Shown here: piece by piece, positions 8,304-16,071 of the stretch | How positions within the stretch are numbered: the stretch's first letter is position 1 | How the letters are laid out: each line of letters starts with the position of its first letter | Assembly: GCA_965237855.1 (NCBI GenBank) | Contig: CBDEGK010000003.1 | Location: 186,001 to 250,000, forward strand | Origin: CBDEGK01 sp965237855 | GTDB lineage: Bacteria; Pseudomonadota; Gammaproteobacteria; Pseudomonadales; Halieaceae | DNA: 64,000 nucleotides | Direction: 5' to 3' | Program-made: the position numbers and the translations under genes | Notes under the pieces: generated by a model | What the model was told of the DNA's origin: nothing | Database searches by the model: none | What the model saw: the letters and a program-made list of their open reading frames with translations, nothing else

Positions 8304-8881
8304 GAATTCACCCGCGGAACGTATTGCACCTTCAGCCGGGCAGTATCGCGCAGGAAGTCTGCACGCAACAGTTCCACGTGTTGTATATCCAGCCCGGTGC
8401 GCTCGCGCAGATATTCAATCAATTGCTGTCTGCGCGCCGGTACGATGTTCTCGATTTTCTCATATTCGATGGTCAGCTCCTCCAGCATCGGCACCATTAA
8501 GCTGGTCTCGGACAGGTAGGCCAGCGCGCACACCAGGGCAAGCACTACCGCCAGCTCCAGGTGGCTCAAGTTACTCACCGCCGACAGCAGCGCCATAGCG
8601 ATCACCAGGAACAGGTAGGTCATCTCCTTGATGCTGATGGACTCGGTGCGATAACGCAGCATAGAGAAAATGGCGAACAGGCCAAAGGCGAAGCCGAGGG
8701 AAATATCCACGCTGGCCAATTGCCCGGTGACCAGGAATACACCCATGCCAAACAGGATAAAAGAGCTGGCGTAGGCGCGGTGCGGAGAGAAGCGGAAATA
8801 GCAGCCCCGTACCAACACCAGGATAGCCGACATGTTTATGATCAGCCGAATGAGAAAATCGGCATCGAGAATGAAGGTCAT
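8300..8881 (-). CDS. DUF4956 membrane protein
   Basis: A 193-aa protein with about four to five transmembrane segments in the first two thirds and a soluble C-terminal tail (about residues 135-193). The segment FAIFSMLRYRTESISIKEMTYLF is the conserved feature of the DUF4956 family, whose biochemical role is not established. In many bacteria this family is encoded beside a VTC-domain protein and a CotH-like protein, as here. It overlaps the VTC gene upstream (ATGA at 8878-8881) and the porin gene downstream, so translation is coupled. A membrane partner of the VTC protein is a reasonable inference. Confidence 0.85.
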   Translation of the reverse strand: MTFILDADFLIRLIINMSAILVLVRGCYFRFSPHRAYASSFILFGMGVFLVTGQLASVDISLGFAFGLFAIFSMLRYRTESISIKEMTYLFLVIAMALLSAVSNLSHLELAVVLALVCALAYLSETSLMVPMLEELTIEYEKIENIVPARRQQLIEYLRERTGLDIQHVELLRADFLRDTARLKVQYVPRVNS

Positions 8882-9699
8882 TGTATGGTTGCTCCTGTTG
8901 CTTGTACTTTTTCCAAGCGCCGCAGCATGGGCTTGAAACGATTGGTTTTAAGATCGCCGTTGTCGGTCAGGCAAACACCGAGACAGTATTTGCTAATCGG
9001 CTGCAGCGTATAGCCGTGAGCCTTGGCGCTGCGCACAAAGGGTGAACCAAACACATTGCCTTCGCGCTTGAGTTCGGCGATAAACACATCATCCAGTCGT
9101 ACCGCCTTCTCCTCTCCCGGCCGTCGATAGTTAAGATCAAAATCCACCGTCAGTCGCTCATTGTTCTTACGGTTCCAGAAACAGAGTCGGCGGTAGTTCA
9201 CATACAGGCTGGGCTCGACCGGTTGGCTGCCGCTGGCCCAGGCCGGGTAATGCTCTTCATCGGCCTGCCAGGGCATACGATTCTTGATCGTGCGGCCGCG
9301 ATTATTTTTTTGCTTGATCTCCAGGTAACTCATATCCGTTTCCACGTAGCGCCGCAGTCGACACTTGTAGCGGTTGAGCTTGCCGTTGTGATGGTCCAGG
9401 TACATGGACCACTCGGGCGTATCGAAATAGGTATTTTCGTAAGTAGACACCCGCACGCCGGCGGCCTCCAACACGGTATACACACTACCGAGGGCCTTTA
9501 AAAAGTGCGGCAGTGCCGGCAGCGGCAACAGGTATTTGGAATCGGTGCGATCGGCCAGGTCAACCTGCGCCTGCTCCTCCAGGCTATGGCTGGGGAAGCC
9601 ACTCAACCACTGCACGCACTCCTGCTCAACCGGCAATGGTTCAGGTCTCAGCCGCGCATGGGCGTCACAGTAACGGTTGTATTCCAATGACAGCTTCAT
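8878..9699 (-). CDS. VTC-domain protein (polyphosphate polymerase-like)
   Basis: The 273-aa protein resembles the catalytic tunnel domain of the eukaryotic vacuolar transporter chaperone that makes polyphosphate. Seen are basic and acidic residues arranged as in the family: DRTDSKYLLP near residue 50, ENTYFDTPEWSMYLDHHNGK, KCRLRRYV, YLEIKQKNNRGRTIKNR, VDFDLNYRR, FIAELKREG and SKYCLGV. No membrane segment, so it is a cytoplasmic enzyme possibly docked on the DUF4956 protein. Bacterial members are poorly studied; polyphosphate synthesis is inferred from family. The ATG overlaps the stop of the cotH frame (ATGA, 9697-9701). Confidence 0.85.
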   Translation of the reverse strand: MKLSLEYNRYCDAHARLRPEPLPVEQECVQWLSGFPSHSLEEQAQVDLADRTDSKYLLPLPALPHFLKALGSVYTVLEAAGVRVSTYENTYFDTPEWSMYLDHHNGKLNRYKCRLRRYVETDMSYLEIKQKNNRGRTIKNRMPWQADEEHYPAWASGSQPVEPSLYVNYRRLCFWNRKNNERLTVDFDLNYRRPGEEKAVRLDDVFIAELKREGNVFGSPFVRSAKAHGYTLQPISKYCLGVCLTDNGDLKTNRFKPMLRRLEKVQATGATIQ

Positions 9700-10166
9700 C
9701 AGAAGTCGCCGAACTGCCCGAAGGGGGTATCACCGGACAGCCAGAGATTGGCGGAAAATTCGAAGCTTGCGGATTGATCCAGCTCTGGCGGGGCGGTAAA
9801 GGTGACACTGCCGTCACCGGCTATACCGAGAAACTGGAACTCCTCCTCGCCGGGAAGCCGGATCAGGAAGATGGAGGTAGCAGTGCCATGAAAAGGAATC
9901 GTGGTTTTACCGAATTCTCCCTGCTCGATGACCATGGCAGCAACGGTGGTATTGCCACCACTCAGACCAATCATGGTGATACTGACGCCATCGCCGAAAC
10001 CAGGGGCATCTCCGCCGACGGTCGGCGGTGTGGCAAAGGCCGCCAGGCTGATGGTTTCCCCCTCCTCGTCGACGTATTCAAAGGTGCCCAGTCCGTTGCT
10101 AAAACTGCCGCTAATAGTGCTGATGGCGCTCTCGTCACATTCACGGGGCTGATCGACAATGGTGCG
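9699..10166 (-). pseudogene. C-terminal part of cotH, cut off by an in-frame TAG
   Basis: These 155 codons continue the cotH frame directly after the TAG at 10167-10169. The frame contains no further stop and no ATG, GTG or TTG in its first 62 codons, so it can hardly be an independent gene. It begins RTIVDQPRECDESAISTISG and contains GSFSNGLGTFEYVDEE, a beta-rich sequence of the kind that closes many marine CotH-like proteins. It ends overlapping the VTC start codon. Most likely this is the natural C-terminal domain of CotH, separated by a nonsense change (for example CAG to TAG). Sequencing error or readthrough are the alternatives. Confidence 0.75.
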
Positions 10167-11390
10167 CTAGCGCTGCTCCAGTTCCCCGGACACAGAGGCG
10201 CGCACTCGCGCTTCATGGCTGCTGATGAAGTTACGTACACCCACCAGGGCGGCTTCCGGGGTCGCGGTGAGGTCGCGAATCCGATCCACCTCGGCCTGCA
10301 ACGCTGCTTCATCCCAGACCTGGTCCAGCAACTCCAACACACGGGCGTGGTATTTCTCCCGCCACTCGGGAATCTGGTAGAGCCGGGCGGCAATGGTGGT
10401 ATACCGGTAAAGCGGGCCGGTGCCGGGCGCCAGAAAGTTCTCCGATTCCAGCGCAGCGTCAGCACCCCAGGGAATGTAATGAAACAGGCCATCGCTGACT
10501 TCCCGGTAAACAAAATGGTTATTGGCATTGCCGGTGGCCGAATCCCAGTGACCGGCGATGCCCTCCATGGCCCAAAAGCTCAGGAACTCATCCAGGTCTA
10601 CCAATTGACCCAACAATCCCGGCATATTGTCATCATCGGCTTTCAGTGCATCAACCACCGCCGCCAGGTCAGTGCGCTCGTTTTCATCGGTGTTGGTTTT
10701 GAGCTGAAAATTGTGGCTGGTGTGCTCGCCAAAATCTGCCACCTGGGCCTCGTACAGGTTGCCCAGATCATCGGCAAAATTACGGCGCAGGAAATGCGGG
10801 CGAATACTGTCGACATGGGAATAGATGCCCAGGTCTTCACCGTTCAGAGTCACCCGGGCCAAATTGCAGCGCGGCGCGGGCAAACCAGCATCGCGGAACA
10901 TCTGGTAGGCGATGCACTGGTGGGTATTGCTGGGGTCCTGGTTATTATTGTTCAGCGTCATGCGATCCAGGCCTTCAAAGCGGCGCCGCGGCTCCCGGGC
11001 GTCAAAGTTGAGTTTGAAGGACGGCCGCGTGGCGGTCAATGAACCGAGAAAGCCTTTCTTGCGGATATCGACATTGTCCAGGCGCTCGCCGTCTACCGTC
11101 ACCGTGGCACTGAAATGGGAATATTCGTAGTCGAATTGACAGCCGGAAAATACATTGGGTAACGCACGACCTTCATAGCGCAGCAACTCGTAGTCGGCGG
11201 GTGCCATTTCAATATCAATCTGCAGCAACTGATCCGCTTCGAACAGCACATCACTGGTATCGATGTTGCGGGTCGCCAGTGCCGCGTCACTGGTCACCTG
11301 GGTATCTCCACCGCCGCCACCAGCACCACAGCCGACACATAAGGCCCCTACGAGCAACAACAGTGTTGCCCGGGCCGGGATTATTCTCAT
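10167..11390 (-). CDS. CotH-like protein kinase, secreted (N-terminal part of interrupted gene)
   Basis: The 407-aa reading frame has an N-terminal signal with a possible lipobox (GALCVGC) followed by a Gly-rich linker, then a CotH kinase fold. Visible are PNVFSGCQFDYEYSH, VDIRKKGFLGS, SFKLNFD, RMTLNNNNQDPS, the nucleotide-site-like segment near RCNLARVTLNGEDLGIYSHV, and HYIPWGADAALES. Spore-coat CotH of Bacillus is an atypical protein kinase; the targets in Gram-negatives are unknown. The first gene of the cotH-VTC-DUF4956-porin unit. The TAG at 10167-10169 ends it within the sequence VSGELEQR, and the same frame remains open to 9699. The kinase core seems complete, so a truncated active protein is possible. 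Confidence 0.8.
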   Translation of the reverse strand: MRIIPARATLLLLVGALCVGCGAGGGGGDTQVTSDAALATRNIDTSDVLFEADQLLQIDIEMAPADYELLRYEGRALPNVFSGCQFDYEYSHFSATVTVDGERLDNVDIRKKGFLGSLTATRPSFKLNFDAREPRRRFEGLDRMTLNNNNQDPSNTHQCIAYQMFRDAGLPAPRCNLARVTLNGEDLGIYSHVDSIRPHFLRRNFADDLGNLYEAQVADFGEHTSHNFQLKTNTDENERTDLAAVVDALKADDDNMPGLLGQLVDLDEFLSFWAMEGIAGHWDSATGNANNHFVYREVSDGLFHYIPWGADAALESENFLAPGTGPLYRYTTIAARLYQIPEWREKYHARVLELLDQVWDEAALQAEVDRIRDLTATPEAALVGVRNFISSHEARVRASVSGELEQR

Positions 11391-11421
11391 TATTACAACC
11401 GGTCTTATTAAATTGGCACAG

Positions 11422-11451
11422 ATTATGACCTTTTAATGATTACAGTGCCAA
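11422..11451 (-). promoter_or_regulatory. Candidate sigma70 promoter of the cotH operon
   Basis: Read on the minus strand: TTGGCA (11446-11451), an 18-bp spacer and CATAAT (11422-11427). Each hexamer differs from consensus at one position. The predicted start falls about 25 nt before the cotH ATG. Confidence 0.45.
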
Positions 11452-11478
11452 CATATTGATCGCATTGACATCGCGCGC

Positions 11479-12414
11479 ATGGTAGGGGCATTCTGCGGTT
11501 TTTTGATGAGTCCCTGCATGCCTGCAAGCCTGCTGTTTCAACAGATCATTAACGCGATCCCCGCGGACTTCAATGCGCCCGAAGATGATGTGGCGGCCGT
11601 GCGCGAGAAAATGGCACCCCTGCACGGTCAGCCTCTGGCAGATTCAACCCTCACTGAAGAGGCCGGGCTGGGAGCTCAAGCGTCCACCTGGATCACCGCC
11701 GCTGAAGTCGATGACCGCGGCTGGCATGCCTTGTTCTGTCACGGCGGCGGTTTTGTGTCCGTGCGCATGCAGGAGTACCTGTTCTGGGCGGAATGGGTGT
11801 CGCGTCATTTGAATTGCAAAACGCTGGTGCCCGATTACCGATTAGCACCCGAGCAGCCCTACCCCGCGGCGCTCGATGATTGTTTGGAAGCCTGGAAGGG
11901 TATGCTCGACAGCGGAGTCGATCCGACCCGGACGATTTTCACCGGCGATTCCTGTGGCGGTGGCCTGGCCCTGTGTGCCATGGTCAAAGCCCGCGATGAG
12001 GGCCTGCCACTACCAGCCTGCTATGTGGGGTTTACCAGTTGGTACGACCTGGGATTGCCGGGTCCGTCGGGAATAGATCCCGGCGGCAAAGACCCCTTCA
12101 TAACACCGGGCTGGTACCACAATCGGGTGCGCGATTACCTGGGCGATGCCGATCTCGATGCGGCCTATAGCTCGGCTACGCGCTGCGATCTGCGCGGCCT
12201 GCCGCCCCTGTTATTGCAAACCGGCGCGGTCGATATCACCCGCGACAGTGCGGTGGAAATGGCCCGCGTGGCCGGGCTCGCTAATGTGCAGGTGGAACTG
12301 CAGTTGTGGGCAGACATGGTACATGGCTTCCAGGGCCTGGCGGGCAGCGATGTCCCCGAGGCCCATGCCGCCTTTCAATCGGCGCGGCAATTCGTGGAAC
12401 GGCTCTTGAACTAA
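11479..12414 (+). CDS. Alpha/beta hydrolase, HSL-type esterase
   Basis: An esterase or lipase of the hormone-sensitive-lipase group. With the first ATG taken, the oxyanion motif HGGG is at residues 88-91, the nucleophile elbow GDSCGGG places the catalytic Ser at residue 158, the acid is in TGAVDITRD, and the His is in ADMVHGF. The motif PDYRLAPEQPYPAALDD is typical. No signal peptide. The start is uncertain: ATGs at 11479, 11506 and 11518 are all in frame and none has a clear ribosome site; 11518 (MPASLLFQQ) fits the usual family N-terminus best. The stop codon lies in the first unit of a tandem repeat, and an SDR gene follows 71 bp later. Confidence 0.88.
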   Translation: MVGAFCGFLMSPCMPASLLFQQIINAIPADFNAPEDDVAAVREKMAPLHGQPLADSTLTEEAGLGAQASTWITAAEVDDRGWHALFCHGGGFVSVRMQEYLFWAEWVSRHLNCKTLVPDYRLAPEQPYPAALDDCLEAWKGMLDSGVDPTRTIFTGDSCGGGLALCAMVKARDEGLPLPACYVGFTSWYDLGLPGPSGIDPGGKDPFITPGWYHNRVRDYLGDADLDAAYSSATRCDLRGLPPLLLQTGAVDITRDSAVEMARVAGLANVQVELQLWADMVHGFQGLAGSDVPEAHAAFQSARQFVERLLN

Positions 12415-12469
12415 CAAAAAGCTGAACTAACAAAAAGCTGAACTAACAAACGCTGAATTAACAAACTAT
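12408..12469. repeat. Tandem array, about four copies of a 16-bp unit
   Basis: GAACTAACAAAAAGCT at 12408-12423 is repeated exactly at 12424-12439. It is followed by a 15-bp variant (12440-12454) and a more degenerate copy (12455-12469). The first copy includes the esterase stop codon; the array fills almost all of the gap to the SDR ribosome site. Probably replication slippage. Confidence 0.9.
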
Positions 12470-12485
12470 TGAAGAGGACAACACC

Positions 12486-13235
12486 ATGGCAGATTTAAAC
12501 GGAAAAGTGGCAATCGTAACCGGTGCCGGACAGGGAGTGGGCGAAGGCATCGCCCATGCGCTGAGCAAGCTAGGCGCGAAACTGGTGGTGGCTGGCCGCA
12601 CCTTCTCCAAGGTGGAAGCCACGGCGGCGGACCTGGTTGCCAACGGCGGCGAGGCGCTGGAGTGTGATGTCAACAATGCCGATAGCCTCGAACAACTGGT
12701 CAACATGACCGTCGAGCATTTTGGCGGCATCCAGATCCTGGTGAACAATGCCCAGGAAGTCCCATTGGGAACCCTGATGGAAGTAACGGACGAATCATTC
12801 ACCAGCGGCTTCACCTCGGGACCACTGGCATCCTTCCGCCTGATGAAACTCTGCCATCCACACCTCACCGGCGACGGCTGCATCATAAATCTCGCCAGCA
12901 CCGCGGCCAAGCGCTGGGACATGACCGGCTATGGCGCCTATGCGGCAGTGAAGGAAGGCATTCGGTCGATCACCCGGGCCGCTGCCTGTGAATGGGCCCA
13001 GGACGGCATTCGCACCAATGTGATACTGCCCCACGCCACGTCACCGGGCCTGGCCTGGTGGATTGAGAACAACCCCGAGGAATCCGCCGAGTTCATTGCC
13101 AGCATTCCGATGCAACGGGTGGGTGAGTGCGAGGAAGATATTGGCCGGGCTGTGGCGCGTTTGTGCACCGACGATTTTGCCTACCTCAATGGCCAAAGTG
13201 TGGCACTGGACGGCGGCCAGGCGCTGGTGGCCTAA
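12486..13235 (+). CDS. Short-chain dehydrogenase/reductase
   Basis: A classical 249-aa SDR. It has the cofactor motif TGAGQGVG near residue 13, the stabilising NNAQ (usual NNAG), catalytic Ser in NLASTAAK, and the Tyr-Lys pair in YAAVK. The C-terminal LNGQSVALDGGQ is typical of the fold. It reduces or oxidises a carbonyl/hydroxyl with NAD(P)(H); substrate unknown. AGAGG lies about 8 nt before the ATG. It follows the esterase in the same direction and overlaps the convergent ABM gene by 4 bp (13232-13235). Confidence 0.9.
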   Translation: MADLNGKVAIVTGAGQGVGEGIAHALSKLGAKLVVAGRTFSKVEATAADLVANGGEALECDVNNADSLEQLVNMTVEHFGGIQILVNNAQEVPLGTLMEVTDESFTSGFTSGPLASFRLMKLCHPHLTGDGCIINLASTAAKRWDMTGYGAYAAVKEGIRSITRAAACEWAQDGIRTNVILPHATSPGLAWWIENNPEESAEFIASIPMQRVGECEEDIGRAVARLCTDDFAYLNGQSVALDGGQALVA

Positions 13236-13543
13236 CCGTCTATACCTGCGCTCTTAATGGGACCGTAGGGAATGAGTTTGTGCATGAGCTTGATCTCACC
13301 CAGCTCACCGATTTGGCTGATCATGGCCTGGAAGGCATCACTGGCGCAGTGTTCGGCATAAGCCTCCTCTGAAGCATAGAGGTCGTAGAACCAGAACTCG
13401 TCGGCATCATCCTCGGCCTGGTGGAACACGTACACCGGCACCCCGGTCTCGCCGGCGGTTTGCTCCATCATGGTCTGGGTGAGCGCTGCCAGTGCGTCCC
13501 GCTGACCGGGCTTGGCTCGAACATGGGTTATGAAAGCAAACAT
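13232..13543 (-). CDS. ABM-domain (quinol monooxygenase-like) protein
   Basis: A 103-aa dimeric alpha-beta-barrel protein of the antibiotic biosynthesis monooxygenase superfamily. Typical features are FITHVRAKPGQRDALAALT, the central GVPVYVFHQAEDDADEFWFYDLYASEEAYAEH strand-helix pattern (shown in part), and a C-terminal strand. Members are cofactor-free monooxygenases or small stress proteins such as YgiN. It follows the SnoaL-like gene by 2 bp (TGA-CC-ATG), so the two are co-translated. Confidence 0.82.
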   Translation of the reverse strand: MFAFITHVRAKPGQRDALAALTQTMMEQTAGETGVPVYVFHQAEDDADEFWFYDLYASEEAYAEHCASDAFQAMISQIGELGEIKLMHKLIPYGPIKSAGIDG

Positions 13544-13545
13544 GG

Positions 13546-14001
13546 TCAGTCCTTGTAGTTGTTCTTCACCACCTGGAAATTTTCACCCAGGGTATCGTGC
13601 ACTTCGAAGATCCGCTCATAGCCGGTATGGGCAATCAGCCAGCGTCCATCCACCTTGCGGTAGCGATCGTGATAGATGCCATTGCCGCTGATCTGCAACT
13701 TGTACTCCAGCACGTACACAATATCGTGCAGGTACCAAATGCCCTCGGCTGAGTCATCGCCAGTCACGGTAATTTCAGGGTGATGAGCGGTGTGCATGGA
13801 CAAAAACTGGCGTCCACTCATGGCCCCGGAGAGAAAATCGATGATCCCCTCCCTGCTGTCAAAACTATGGTCACCATCGCTGTAGGTAGCGGAGGCATCC
13901 GGTACAAAAATCTCCGCCATATCCTGCCAGGCATTGGTATCCAGGAAACGAAAGTACTTGCCTTTCAACTGCTTGATTAACTCGATGTCTTCCAGATTCA
14001 T
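13546..14001 (-). CDS. SnoaL/NTF2-like small protein
   Basis: A 151-aa cone-shaped NTF2-like protein. It starts with a helix (IELIKQLKGKYFRFLDTNAW), followed by the strand MAEIFVPDASATYSDG, the segment MHTAHHPEITVTGDDSAEG, and YHDRYRKVDGRWLIAHTGYER. This family includes ring-cyclising isomerases, dehydratases and bile-acid or polyketide enzymes. His and Asp in the HTAHH region could be catalytic. Co-encoded with the ABM protein, which suggests a small-molecule pathway; no substrate is evident. Confidence 0.82.
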   Translation of the reverse strand: MNLEDIELIKQLKGKYFRFLDTNAWQDMAEIFVPDASATYSDGDHSFDSREGIIDFLSGAMSGRQFLSMHTAHHPEITVTGDDSAEGIWYLHDIVYVLEYKLQISGNGIYHDRYRKVDGRWLIAHTGYERIFEVHDTLGENFQVVKNNYKD

Positions 14002-14022
14002 ATCAGTTTCCTCTCTAACAGG

Positions 14023-14078
14023 GCCAATAAAGGGGTCAGTACCCTTTTAGTTAAAAGGGTACTGACCCCTTTATTGGC
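14023..14078. repeat. Palindromic REP-like element with 27-bp arms
   Basis: Two perfectly complementary 27-bp arms (14023-14049 and 14052-14078) are separated by 2 bp. Each carries the core AAAGGGGTCAGTACCC. The distal arm contains the TAA stop of the M48 peptidase gene (14071-14073). Transcribed, it would fold into a very stable hairpin that could end or protect the M48 message. The same core occurs at 32956-33028 and a related one inside mutL at 27494-27576. Confidence 0.95.
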
Positions 14079-16044
14079 TGGGTAAGCGAATACTCGAGGG
14101 CACAGGGCAGTCCATCACCGCCGCCACACTCACCAGTATCTCCATTTCCACCGGCGTTAATTGTTCATCATGAGAGGCACAGGCCGCCATACCTTTCAGC
14201 AGCTGCGGTTTCAGCAATGGATAACAGTCTGCCAGTTCATGCACCGCCTTGCCGAAGGCACCCACACCGCAATCTTCTGCAGGCATAAGCGCCAGGTCGT
14301 GCAAACCAGCCGCCTCCGCTCCCCGCACAAAGGCCTGCTGGCGTTCAGCTTCCTGCGCGTGTCCCTGCCAGGCCAACACTGACAGCACCGTCCGGTACTG
14401 CTGGCGCACATGCACCGCTTTGCGATAGTGGGCTTGACTGGGTTTGACCTGCAGGAATTCCGGATCGAGGTAGTGGCGCGTCACCTGGTAGATGCACCAT
14501 TCGTACAAACTGATTTCCTTGTCCGCCTGGGCTAACTGCAGCAAGCTGCGCTTGAACAGCTGATACTGACCCTGGGACATACATTTCAAGGCTGGCAGGC
14601 ACATTTCCAGCAACGGCAAACGAAATTGGATCGGCATTGCCTGCACCTGTGGTTGCAACTGCAGCACGGTAGTCTGCAAGCCGGTAACGCCCGTGTCTGC
14701 TATCAATTGCAACTGCTGTGCCCGTGACGCGGGCTCCTGGCTTATCAACAAACAGTACACCAGCGCGTTGGCGCCGAGGGGTTCATGGGCTTGTTCGGTG
14801 AGCTGGTCTGAGATCTCCAGTTGTGGATTCAGGGGCAGATCGGCGAAGTCGGCATCCGCCTGCTGGGCGGCATCGTGCACAGCACTCTCGGCCCCCGCAC
14901 CCATAACGGCTCCGGCAATGGTGGCGGCAGTAACGACTTTGGCGGCCCTCTCCATGTGGGCACGACGCGCCTGGTCCTCGGGTGTACCCTGGTAGCGCTG
15001 TTGTTGCGACAACTTGATGTACTGGCCATCCCAGTCCAGCTGCACTCGGCGAATGCGGTCTGCCAGGGGTGGGTGGGTGGCGAAGACCTGCCATAGGGAA
15101 TCGGCAATCTGGCCGAAAAAGATATGACTGAGTTCATTGGCCCGGGAAGCGACCACGGAACTGCCGGGCACATGCCCGCCAATGACCTTGAGTGCATCGG
15201 CAACCCCCTTGGGGTTGCGGGTAAATTGCACCGCCGACGCATCCGCCAGGTATTCTTTTTGTCGGCTGATGGCAGCTTTGATGAACCCGGCAAATAAACC
15301 GCCGAGCCAACCTATGATCCACAGGGCCAGGCCAACGGCCAGTATCTGGCCCGGCATTTTCTTGCTCGAAGAGTGGCTGCGCCTGCGATACCGGCCACCG
15401 CGTACAATCATCGCGCCAATGTCGCCGATAAAGGTAATGCCCTTGAGCAGGGCAGCCAGGCGAATATTCAAGCGCATGTCGCCGTTGAGAATATGACTGA
15501 ATTCGTGGGCCACCACCCCCTGCAATTGTTCCCGGTTAAAGCGCTCGAGACTACCCTGGGTGATGCCAATGACGGCGTCAGACGGTGAAATGCCGGCGGC
15601 GAAGGCGTTGATGCCGCGCTCCTCAGTCAACAGATAGACCGCTGGCACGGGCAAGCCGGCGGCCAGGGCCATTTCCTCCACCACGTTAAGACAGCGTTTT
15701 TGATTGCTATCTGTGGTCTGCGGAATAATGCGGGTGCCACCCATGCTCTCCGCCACCGCCTTGCCGCCGGCAGACAGCTGCGCCCATTTGAACAACACCA
15801 CCAGGAAGACGGTGCTGACAACTCCCAGCGTCACCCAGGCAAACGTCTCCAGGCTGAAAGCTGACAGGAAACTGGTGATGGTGTCGCCATCGGCCAAGGG
15901 CAGGCCGTAGACTCCGCCAAAGAAAAAGAGGGAAGCAATCAGCACGTTGGTGATGGCAATCAGTACTATCACCGCCGCTATAAATAGCAGCACCAACAGA
16001 CGCGTGTTGCGGCGAGCATTGTCCTGCCCGGTGTAGAAGTCCAC
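14071..16044 (-). CDS. M48-family membrane metallopeptidase with TerB-like C-terminal extension
   Basis: The 657-aa protein has two N-terminal transmembrane helices (about residues 14-45 and 65-90), the zinc motif HEFSH at 180-184, a third ligand Glu at about 264 (QKEYLAD), and a further hydrophobic hairpin between them, as in HtpX-like proteases. The remaining ~230 residues are absent from HtpX. They show acidic helical repeats (LAQADKEISLYEW, ASHDEQLTPVEMEIL) like those of TerB-type domains. The start is GTG; the N-terminus FYTGQDNARRNT matches the family and no better codon exists upstream. The stop codon is supplied by a palindromic repeat. It follows lemA by 27 bp, a common pairing that suggests envelope quality control. 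Confidence 0.87.
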   Translation of the reverse strand: MDFYTGQDNARRNTRLLVLLFIAAVIVLIAITNVLIASLFFFGGVYGLPLADGDTITSFLSAFSLETFAWVTLGVVSTVFLVVLFKWAQLSAGGKAVAESMGGTRIIPQTTDSNQKRCLNVVEEMALAAGLPVPAVYLLTEERGINAFAAGISPSDAVIGITQGSLERFNREQLQGVVAHEFSHILNGDMRLNIRLAALLKGITFIGDIGAMIVRGGRYRRRSHSSSKKMPGQILAVGLALWIIGWLGGLFAGFIKAAISRQKEYLADASAVQFTRNPKGVADALKVIGGHVPGSSVVASRANELSHIFFGQIADSLWQVFATHPPLADRIRRVQLDWDGQYIKLSQQQRYQGTPEDQARRAHMERAAKVVTAATIAGAVMGAGAESAVHDAAQQADADFADLPLNPQLEISDQLTEQAHEPLGANALVYCLLISQEPASRAQQLQLIADTGVTGLQTTVLQLQPQVQAMPIQFRLPLLEMCLPALKCMSQGQYQLFKRSLLQLAQADKEISLYEWCIYQVTRHYLDPEFLQVKPSQAHYRKAVHVRQQYRTVLSVLAWQGHAQEAERQQAFVRGAEAAGLHDLALMPAEDCGVGAFGKAVHELADCYPLLKPQLLKGMAACASHDEQLTPVEMEILVSVAAVMDCPVPSSIRLPSQ

Positions 16045-16071
16045 GGCGAATTCGAAGCTGGGCGCAGGCGC

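Noticed and set aside
9513..11042. 509-codon plus-strand open frame
   Set aside because: Antisense to cotH and the VTC gene, both of which show strong family motifs; GC-rich shadow.
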